64,000 nt of DNA, from positions 62,001 to 126,000 of the forward strand of contig NC_016483.1 of assembly GCF_000227115.2 (NCBI RefSeq), read 5' to 3'. A program made the position numbers and the translations under genes. Below are positions 22,328-30,683 of this stretch, piece after piece. The notes under the pieces are model-generated. The model did no database searches. It worked only from the letters and a program-made list of their open reading frames with translations, and was not told the origin of the DNA. This stretch comes from Naumovozyma dairenensis CBS 421. Taxonomy: Eukaryota > Ascomycota > Saccharomycetes > Saccharomycetales > Saccharomycetaceae. Position 1 is the first letter of the stretch. Each line of letters opens with the position of its first letter.

Positions 22328-23736
22328 TGTTTTCGTTTCTGTTTTCTTTATTATGTTATTGGTTATATTTTTAGTGTATGTTGATATGAGGTATTCTAGT
22401 TCAAGGAATGAGAATACTGAAAATGATGGGATTAGAGTAATAATGAGAAACAAACTAGTAACTTTTAGCAACGTTTTTTTATCTCTCTTTATATAGTCCA
22501 GTAGTATTCAAGGATGTAGCCAATCGTCATGAACACCTCATTCGACAATATTTATTTTGTGACACTTTCCAGCCACTTCCCCTCCGAATGACGTATGTGT
22601 CGCTTTTTTCTTGAAAGTACGCACACGCGTAAAATTTAGGGGATACGAAAAATAAACTGTACTCGAACATTCCAATCCATTCATCAATCAGTATTGCAAC
22701 AGGCATTGTTTGAAACGGGAAGGTAGAGGGGTTACGGTCTTACTATGATAGTAGTCTCTCATAGATAGAGCACACCATGACTTGTTTCATAATATATTTA
22801 TAGGGTATAGACCAATTAATTTTACTATCATCATGACATCATTCGTTTTAGTTATCGAGAAAGATATGAAAGGAAGGATAGTTTCCGCGTACATACGATC
22901 CTATAATTACAATATATTATTGGTTATCGTTCTATGGAAATCTATGAATTAAAGATCCTTCACTATGTAGATGCTCGAGTATTTACTATTATGGACACTT
23001 GTGGTTCTACAAGGAGTTAACATTTGGTTCAATTAGAAGTGAAAGTAATCAACTATTATATATCTTTTGAGAGACAGAACAGGCTCTCAGTACGTCTTCA
23101 TCTCCCTATGTATCGTATGTGGTCTGAGAAACTCCGTAACAACAGGAAATCTAATCATCTCTTCTTAAAGTTGAGTTTAGATGGTGAAAATTGAAAATCA
23201 TATTTCCCAACAGCATGGATAACTTCCTATCCGAATATATGGTACATATATGTCGATTTGCTAAAAAGACATTGATTTACAGACACACAATATTGCCTTA
23301 ACGTACGGTAGATATGCCGAGGGAACAAGGAAAAAAAATTTTCACGATGAGATATCATTGGAAATCAAAGATATAAGAGATATATAGGTATATATATACG
23401 TTATGTATAGTACTCTTTGGCAATTGCAAAAAGAGGACGACTGGTTATGCCTTGAAAAAGTGTTAGTAACATTGTTACACATATTTCTCCCAATCTAACT
23501 GCGCCAAAGGACAGTTATGACTTATTTCCAACACGTCCTTCGTATGATACCTTTTATTTCCTATTCCTTGGAGAACAATTACTTTCTCGAAACAATACTT
23601 GAAATCAAGGCTATATTACTACACTACAATAAAGGTTTAAATATCAAGTTTGCTAAAACATTTTTATACGCTGCTCACAACGCTGGATGTCCACTATTAC
23701 ATATTTTACTGAAATTTCATTTTTTTACAATATATT
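22328..23736. other. Intergenic DDR2/tRNA-Ala
   Basis: About 1.4 kb without a credible coding gene. It contains the DDR2 promoter with STRE motifs up to about 22730. SPE2, next to DDR2 in S. cerevisiae, is absent. Nothing else is recognised before tRNA-Ala. Confidence 0.5.
22579..22731 (-). promoter_or_regulatory. Three stress response elements before DDR2
   Basis: CCCCT at 22579-22583 and AGGGG at 22638-22642 and 22727-22731 lie about 250-400 bp before the DDR2 ATG. DDR2 is the gene in which STREs were classically studied in S. cerevisiae, so the cluster is expected to bind Msn2/Msn4. Confidence 0.7.
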
Positions 23737-23809
23737 GGGCGTGTGGCGTAGTTGGTAGCGCGCTCCCTTAGCATGGGAGAGGTCTTGGGTTCGATTCCCA
23801 ACTCGTCCA
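23737..23809 (+). tRNA. tRNA-Ala(AGC)
   Basis: A 73-base cloverleaf with anticodon AGC in the loop CTTAGCA. The acceptor stem carries the G3:U70 wobble pair that specifies alanine. The T-arm is GGGTTCGATTCCC and the discriminator is A. A T-run terminator (TTTTTTTCT) follows. Very close to the S. cerevisiae tRNA-Ala(AGC) gene; no intron. Confidence 0.98.
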
Positions 23810-23872
23810 TTTTTTTCTAAAGTTTTGTTTCTCATTTCAAACTGTAAATTATAGATTTATTTTTAGTTTTAC

Positions 23873-24730
23873 TGTCACGTTCTAGGCTATTTGGCCTTTT
23901 CCGTGGCGCGTTTCTCGAAGGTGACCAACGAAGTGAACGAGTGAAAATTTTCCATGGCATCGCTTTCTGAATGGGTTCGATGAGTTTCAGCGAATACCAT
24001 ATATATATATAGAGACATTAGAAAGTAGGGTAAATTTGAATCTAGTAAGTTATCTTGATGCTCTATTTATAGAAGAGAAGAAAAGAAAACATACAACTAG
24101 ATCCCTAGGAACCTAGATCATAGAAAGAAGAGAATATTATATCCCATCACATAATATCTCATCACATAACATTACATCACATAACATCGCATCAGATCCT
24201 CACCGAAAGGATCATCACATCACCGAAAGGAACATACTCATCGATAGACATACTCATCGATAACATACTACTCATACTACTCACCGATAGACAGTAATAC
24301 ACATCCATAGGATTGATAATTATCTGCTATTCATCGAGCTTAGTGTACGTATATTTTTAAGTAGCTACAAGATATAAGTTTTGATAACTGGTAATAATTA
24401 TCTGCCGGTATAGATCTAACTATTGAGCTTATATTGGATACAGAGATAATAGAATAGTAGATATTGCATTCGTTATCTTCAAATTTCTCAAAAGTAGAAA
24501 TATCAAAGATAAGACACACCAGATTCGTAACTCATTATCAAGGTAATCAAGATAATAAGGACACAACTTCACCCAAACTGGTCATAACAGACGTAAAAGA
24601 TTTCATATCATAGACGTCTATAATTTTTTATAAAGGATCAAGGTGCAGGGTAAGTTGACTTATAGTCGGCTGTTAAATAAGAGTGCGGTTTTTATATTAT
24701 CGTGAGGTAATATATCACAAAATCGTGACA
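23873..24730 (+). mobile_element. LTR copy 1, complete, solo
   Basis: An 858 bp element with perfect 7 bp inverted ends TGTCACG...CGTGACA, matching the other two copies. It has a TATA-like run (ATATATATATATAG) near 23999-24013 and a middle section full of CATCACATAA-like and ACTCATCGATA-like short repeats. Flanks are TTTAC and ATAAC, not a clear 5 bp target duplication. It sits 63 bp beyond tRNA-Ala and 76 bp beyond the 3' end of the oppositely oriented tRNA-Val. Strand is inferred from the TATA position. No coding interior is present. Confidence 0.92.
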
Positions 24731-24806
24731 ATAACCAAGAACGGAACAGAAGCTTACATTTTAAAAAAAACGACAATTATTGGACTATCCCTAACATGTC
24801 AAAAAT

Positions 24807-24880
24807 TGATTTCGCCCAGGATCGAACTGGGGACGTTCTGCGTGTTAAGCAGATGCCATAACCGACTAGACCACGAAACC
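24807..24880 (-). tRNA. tRNA-Val(AAC)
   Basis: A 74-base cloverleaf on the minus strand beginning GGTTTCGTGGTCTAGTCGG, with anticodon AAC in the loop CTTAACA, T-arm CCCAGTTCGATCCTGGG and discriminator A. A short T-run follows its 3' end. It is essentially the S. cerevisiae tRNA-Val(AAC) sequence; no intron. Confidence 0.98.
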
Positions 24881-25119
24881 TTATTATTATTTTTTTGTAA
24901 TACAGGAAATAGGTACAAGGAACTCAATGAATAATCTAGCATCCACGAACCAAGTCTCAACTCCCATTAACCGGACATCGTCCAATAGACTTCGGTTCGG
25001 ACCACATGCTCCAAGAAGAAAGATTAAGAAGTAATGACGTCATGGGAGAACATCATGGAATGTCATGGAATGACATGGAATGATAGAACATTATGAAACG
25101 TCATAGAATGTTTCAGATA
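24881..25119. other. Spacer with imperfect CATGGAATG repeats up to gap 1
   Basis: After the 5' flank of tRNA-Val comes a TGACGTCA palindrome at about 25033 and several imperfect copies of a 10 bp unit around CATGGAATG (about 25054-25110), ending at the gap. It may be the edge of another mobile element, but nothing in it is diagnostic. Confidence 0.4.
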
Positions 25120-26006
25120 NNNNNNNNNNNNNNNNNNNNNNNNNNNNNNNNNNNNNNNNNNNNNNNNNNNNNNNNNNNNNNNNNNNNNNNNNNNNNNNNN
25201 NNNNNNNNNNNNNNNNNNNNNNNNNNNNNNNNNNNNNNNNNNNNNNNNNNNNNNNNNNNNNNNNNNNNNNNNNNNNNNNNNNNNNNNNNNNNNNNNNNNN
25301 NNNNNNNNNNNNNNNNNNNNNNNNNNNNNNNNNNNNNNNNNNNNNNNNNNNNNNNNNNNNNNNNNNNNNNNNNNNNNNNNNNNNNNNNNNNNNNNNNNNN
25401 NNNNNNNNNNNNNNNNNNNNNNNNNNNNNNNNNNNNNNNNNNNNNNNNNNNNNNNNNNNNNNNNNNNNNNNNNNNNNNNNNNNNNNNNNNNNNNNNNNNN
25501 NNNNNNNNNNNNNNNNNNNNNNNNNNNNNNNNNNNNNNNNNNNNNNNNNNNNNNNNNNNNNNNNNNNNNNNNNNNNNNNNNNNNNNNNNNNNNNNNNNNN
25601 NNNNNNNNNNNNNNNNNNNNNNNNNNNNNNNNNNNNNNNNNNNNNNNNNNNNNNNNNNNNNNNNNNNNNNNNNNNNNNNNNNNNNNNNNNNNNNNNNNNN
25701 NNNNNNNNNNNNNNNNNNNNNNNNNNNNNNNNNNNNNNNNNNNNNNNNNNNNNNNNNNNNNNNNNNNNNNNNNNNNNNNNNNNNNNNNNNNNNNNNNNNN
25801 NNNNNNNNNNNNNNNNNNNNNNNNNNNNNNNNNNNNNNNNNNNNNNNNNNNNNNNNNNNNNNNNNNNNNNNNNNNNNNNNNNNNNNNNNNNNNNNNNNNN
25901 NNNNNNNNNNNNNNNNNNNNNNNNNNNNNNNNNNNNNNNNNNNNNNNNNNNNNNNNNNNNNNNNNNNNNNNNNNNNNNNNNNNNNNNNNNNNNNNNNNNN
26001 NNNNNN
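25120..26006. other. Assembly gap 1 (887 N)
   Basis: Unsequenced bases. The adjoining short-repeat sequence suggests that repetitive DNA caused the gap. The number of Ns is not a round figure, so it is probably a mate-pair size estimate. Confidence 0.98.
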
Positions 26007-26151
26007 TATATTAGACTATTCAATAAAAAGTAGGAAATTTTAATAGATAGCTAGAACCAAAAATTAAATACCTTGGTTACCATCATTTCGAAATCATTTC
26101 GATGCTTTTTAAAGTCCTTTAATGCAATATAATTCGTATATGGATGAATAG

Positions 26152-26156
26152 GAAAG
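26152..26156. repeat. GAAAG, possible left target-site duplication
   Basis: GAAAG directly precedes LTR copy 2, and the same five bases directly follow LTR copy 3 at 28216-28220. Five base pairs is the usual duplication size for yeast LTR retrotransposons. A chance match has odds of about 1 in 1000. Confidence 0.55.
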
Positions 26157-26396
26157 TGTCACGTTCTAGGCTATTTGGCCTTTTCCGTGGCGCGTTTCTC
26201 GAAGGTGACCAACGAAGTGAACGAGTGAAAATTTTCCATGGCATCGCTTTCTGAATGGGTTCGATGAGTTTCAGCGAATACCATATATATATATAGAGAC
26301 ATTAGAAAGTAGGGTAAATTTAGAATTCTAGTAAGTTATCTTGATGCTACTATTTATAGAAGAAGAAAGAAAAGAAAACATAACAACTAGACTACC
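26157..26396 (+). mobile_element. LTR copy 2, 5' part only, cut by gap 2
   Basis: Starts with the same TGTCACG end and is the same as copies 1 and 3 through the TATA run and GAGACATT. It then gains several single-base insertions and runs into the gap after 240 bp. About 620 bp of the element would have to lie in the gap. Confidence 0.9.
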
Positions 26397-27245
26397 NNNN
26401 NNNNNNNNNNNNNNNNNNNNNNNNNNNNNNNNNNNNNNNNNNNNNNNNNNNNNNNNNNNNNNNNNNNNNNNNNNNNNNNNNNNNNNNNNNNNNNNNNNNN
26501 NNNNNNNNNNNNNNNNNNNNNNNNNNNNNNNNNNNNNNNNNNNNNNNNNNNNNNNNNNNNNNNNNNNNNNNNNNNNNNNNNNNNNNNNNNNNNNNNNNNN
26601 NNNNNNNNNNNNNNNNNNNNNNNNNNNNNNNNNNNNNNNNNNNNNNNNNNNNNNNNNNNNNNNNNNNNNNNNNNNNNNNNNNNNNNNNNNNNNNNNNNNN
26701 NNNNNNNNNNNNNNNNNNNNNNNNNNNNNNNNNNNNNNNNNNNNNNNNNNNNNNNNNNNNNNNNNNNNNNNNNNNNNNNNNNNNNNNNNNNNNNNNNNNN
26801 NNNNNNNNNNNNNNNNNNNNNNNNNNNNNNNNNNNNNNNNNNNNNNNNNNNNNNNNNNNNNNNNNNNNNNNNNNNNNNNNNNNNNNNNNNNNNNNNNNNN
26901 NNNNNNNNNNNNNNNNNNNNNNNNNNNNNNNNNNNNNNNNNNNNNNNNNNNNNNNNNNNNNNNNNNNNNNNNNNNNNNNNNNNNNNNNNNNNNNNNNNNN
27001 NNNNNNNNNNNNNNNNNNNNNNNNNNNNNNNNNNNNNNNNNNNNNNNNNNNNNNNNNNNNNNNNNNNNNNNNNNNNNNNNNNNNNNNNNNNNNNNNNNNN
27101 NNNNNNNNNNNNNNNNNNNNNNNNNNNNNNNNNNNNNNNNNNNNNNNNNNNNNNNNNNNNNNNNNNNNNNNNNNNNNNNNNNNNNNNNNNNNNNNNNNNN
27201 NNNNNNNNNNNNNNNNNNNNNNNNNNNNNNNNNNNNNNNNNNNNN
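26397..27245. other. Assembly gap 2 (849 N)
   Basis: Unsequenced bases that interrupt LTR copy 2 on the left and a tRNA-Gln gene on the right. A full LTR remainder and about 200 bp of other DNA would fit if the gap size is right. Confidence 0.98.
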
Positions 27246-27298
27246 TGGTTATCACTTCGGTTTTGATCCGGANAACCCCGGTTCGAATCCGGTGGACC
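27246..27298 (+). tRNA. tRNA-Gln(UUG), 3' part, 5' end in gap
   Basis: The visible part runs from the D-arm end (TGGTTATCAC) through the anticodon loop TTTTGAT (anticodon TTG) and T-arm CCGGTTCGAATCCGG to the acceptor, then T-rich DNA. Against the S. cerevisiae gene it lacks one T before the anticodon stem and two bases in the 3' acceptor strand, and it has an N in the variable region. These look like poor base calls at a contig end more than real decay. Confidence 0.85.
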
Positions 27299-27336
27299 TT
27301 TTTATTTCTAATTTTTTTAAATTATATCTTAAAACT

Positions 27337-28215
27337 TGTCACGTTCTAGGCTATTTGGCCTTTTCCGTGGCGCGTTTCTCGAAGGTGACCAACGAAGTGA
27401 ACGAGTGAAAATTTTCCATGGCATCGCTTTCTGAATGGGTTCGATGAGTTTCAGCGAATACCATATATATATATAGAGACATTGAAATGGGAAATTTGAA
27501 TCTGAAGTTATCTTGATGCTCATTTATAGAAGAGAAGAAAAGAAAACATACAACTAGATCCCTAGGAACCTAGATCATAGAAAGAAGAGAATATTATATC
27601 CCATCACATAATATCTCATCACATATATCCCATCACATAATATCTCATCACATAACATTACATCACATAACATCGCATCAGATCCTCACCGAAAGGATCA
27701 TCACATCACCGAAAGGAACATACTCATCGATAGACATACTCATCGATAAACATACTACTCATACTACTCACCGATAGACAGTAATACACATCCATAGGAT
27801 TGATAATTATCTGCTATTCATCGAGCTTAGTGTACGTATATTTTAAGAGCTACAAGATATAAGTTTTGATACTGGTAATAATTATCTGCCGGTATAGATC
27901 TAACTATTGAGCTTATATTGGATACAGAGATAATAGAATAGTAGATATTGCATTCGTTATCTTCAAATTTCTCAAAAGTAGAAATATCAGAGATAAGACA
28001 CACCAGATTCGTAACTCATTATCAAGGTAATCAAGATAATAAGGACACAACTTCACCCAAACTGGTCATAACAGACGTAAAAGATTTCATATCATAGACG
28101 TCTATAATTTTTTTATAAAGGATCAAGGTGCAGGGTAAGTTGACTTATAGTCGGCTGTTAAATAAGAGTGCGGTTTATATATTATCGCGAGGTAATATAT
28201 CACAAAATCGTGACA
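27337..28215 (+). mobile_element. LTR copy 3, complete
   Basis: 879 bp with TGTCACG...CGTGACA ends and about 97% similarity by eye to copy 1. It has a perfect 29 bp tandem duplication (ATATCCCATCACATAATATC and on) near 27594-27651, and seven single-base deletions within 27485-27525. It begins 38 bp after tRNA-Gln, preceded by AAACT and with no polypurine tract, and is followed by GAAAG. So it does not look like the 3' LTR of an ordinary element at its left border. Confidence 0.92.
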
Positions 28216-29513
28216 GAAAGCAATTGCTATATAAACTGAGGAACATGGCAAGAGAAGAAATATTCAACGAGACAGCCATTATGTATTGGAAAAAAGCAAT
28301 CGCATAAAACCCAAAGGATATACATGTACATTAAGAGTGATAAGGAAGCTAAAAATCCATAATAGCCTCCCTAATTGGGCCAATTGAAGTTTGATCATTT
28401 CCTGTACTTGCTTTTTTAAAAGAATATTCGGTGTTTGAATTAATATAAAAAGCATCACTCATTTTCATATAATGATTGACGATTTTTCGCCACCTTCCCT
28501 TGTTTCTTATCACGATATTTTTTTGAGATTAACATTGTAGTATGGTTTTGCAGTTAGCTATTTCAGTTACAATTGTGTACTTGCGTTAACGAACTTGCGT
28601 TCCTGAAAAATATTAGAGCGATAAGTTATTCTTGTGTTTTATATTCAAAAAGGGAAGCGTATGTAGTTACCATGGTTACGCTAGCATTTATCTAACATAG
28701 TTGCACCTTCTAATTCGCGTAAGTATCGAATCAGACTATATATATGTATGTACTCAGAACACTCGACACATTACGGTGAAGTATACAGGTTCATAAAGAA
28801 AGGTGCATAGTTCAAAACTCAGTGGTAGTGGCCTCTTTTTAAGTAACCTTGACAGGATTCTAGTAAGACTTTCTTGCAATGCATTTTAGCACTAGAAATA
28901 AACACTTTTTTTTTAACTGATTGTATTTCAACATGATTAGAGATTGTTGTTCTTGATTTCAACTATCTGAAGTACAGAGCAGGTTATAGTAGGCGGTGTA
29001 TTGCTAACGGATCCCAATAGCAAACCCTTTCGAAGGACGAATCCTCATATAATAATCTAAAATTACGCAATTTTTTACTGTGTACCACAGACACCACTGC
29101 CATTCGTAAAGGTATCTGAGACTAATATAACTCTTATTCGGCACATTAATTGTTCACATTCAAATATACTTCTTTGCAATGGTGGGTATCATATATGATT
29201 ATTTTAGACTCGTCATTACTGTTACAGAAGTCTTTTCATATAAAGAACATCTCTATCGGTGGCTCAATACTGGTGGCACATAGAAAAGTTATTGCAAATG
29301 ACCATTACAAGATATCTAAAAAGGGTTGAAAGCTTTCTTCTTAACCTCGCAGTAATTTCTTAATATTGAGGCTAAAACATGGCAAGTTATTGTAAGCATA
29401 TTCTATAGGTGCAGTACCTCATAAAGCTCGAAACGGAAACTTCCTGCAAGATGTAACGAAAATCTACTGTTTTTCTTTTAATCTGAAAAAAAAAACCTAG
29501 GCCCAAGATCAGC
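28216..29513. other. Intergenic region beyond the LTR cluster
   Basis: About 1.3 kb up to the HSH49 stop. It starts with the GAAAG repeat of the possible target duplication. I see no RNA gene, ORF of substance or further LTR. It may hold the breakpoint between the DDR2 and HSH49 blocks. Confidence 0.5.
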
Positions 29514-30173
29514 TCATAATAATAAACCATTCTTTTTAGCTTCTTTATTCAACAACCTATCGGTTTCACTACCGTATTTATTGTTTCCTTTGCCAATTGT
29601 ATGACCTTCCTTGTAAGCATAATCTAAATTGATTCTTTTATTAGCAATTAATTCATTATCCAGTTTCCCAATAGCTGCATCAGAATCTGGATAGAATTTG
29701 AAGAAAATGTGAGCACAACGAAGTGTGTTATTTGAAAGATAAAAAATTTCAGGTTCTTTAAAAAGAGGGCCGAATTTCTCGAAAATGTTAGATAATTGTT
29801 GGATATCCACAGATTCATCCAAATTTTTAACAAATACTTTGGCAATTGGTAGTACTTCCACTTGTTTGGAAGTGGTGTAAGTTTTGTTGTTTGAACTAGG
29901 TAAATTTTGAACTGATTTTCTTACTTTCAAAAATCGATCATATAAAGAAACAGTATTATTCATGACTTTTACAACATAATTGGTATCCTCTGGGGTATAA
30001 AATTCAATAAAGGCATATCCTTGATGAGTTTGGAGTAGTTTATCCTTTGGGTAGGCAATTTTCGAAATAGGACTTACCTGTACAAATAGTTCATACAATT
30101 GTGCCTTGGTTACATTTGGATCAATGTTACCAACATAAACTGACAATTCGGGATTACTCATTTGTGAGTTCAT
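29514..30173 (-). CDS. HSH49: Hsh49, two-RRM U2 snRNP protein (SF3b4 family)
   Basis: Two RRM domains are plain. The first has RNP2 VYVGNI and RNP1 GYAFIEFY, the second starts AKVFVKNL. The end (GKGNNKYGSETDRLLNKEA) is the Hsh49 family tail. Hsh49 is the SF3b4 subunit of U2 snRNP and contacts intron RNA near the branch site with Cus1. I start at 30173 (MNSQMSNPELSVYVGN), giving 219 residues like S. cerevisiae (about 213). The frame continues to an ATG at 30290, which would add 39 residues rich in Cys and Ser without family support. Its neighbour FAA1 matches the YOR319W-YOR317W pair. Confidence 0.93.
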   Translation of the reverse strand: MNSQMSNPELSVYVGNIDPNVTKAQLYELFVQVSPISKIAYPKDKLLQTHQGYAFIEFYTPEDTNYVVKVMNNTVSLYDRFLKVRKSVQNLPSSNNKTYTTSKQVEVLPIAKVFVKNLDESVDIQQLSNIFEKFGPLFKEPEIFYLSNNTLRCAHIFFKFYPDSDAAIGKLDNELIANKRINLDYAYKEGHTIGKGNNKYGSETDRLLNKEAKKNGLLL

Positions 30174-30290
30174 TTTGGAAGAGGAACAGACTTTGTAAAT
30201 ACACTCAAATATACAATTGGCAGTGTCCAATGACGCTTGATACGTTGATAATTGTGAAAGAGTTGTGAAGATTGATGACATTTTTTGCAT

Positions 30291-30683
30291 GTACTAACAA
30301 GATATAAAGTTAAAAAATTATCCAGGACTGTTAGCGCCGTCGGATTTGAACATATTTTTTAATGGGTACATAAAGTTCTTTGTATACATAAAATACCATT
30401 TTGGTAAATAAACAACTTTAAAAAAACAAGCTGCCCAGAATGATACACATATCAGTATATTACAGTATATGTATTGTGAACCATATTAACAGTTAAAAAA
30501 TTGAAAAGTTACATAGATTAGAGATTGAATAAAAAGTGAATGAGCAAAGCGGGCGAGTTAATATTAAATGGGCCCAAGGATAGCAAAGCGATATTAAGAA
30601 TTGTGTTTTTTCTTAGTTATTATTGGTAAAATGCGAGGATTTGTTTATATTGGTAAGCCGATATAATTATATTTCTTTTTTCT
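30291..30683. other. Intergenic HSH49/FAA1
   Basis: About 390 bp between two minus-strand genes. AT-rich promoter and 3' UTR sequence; no feature recognised. Confidence 0.5.

Noticed and set aside
22328..22471. N-terminal extension of the DDR2 frame to an ATG at 22471
   Set aside because: It would put 48 unrelated residues before a typical short signal-like start; the family is about 60 residues.
25091..27408. Long apparent frames across the two N gaps
   Set aside because: They are open only because N has no stop codons; no coding sequence is visible.
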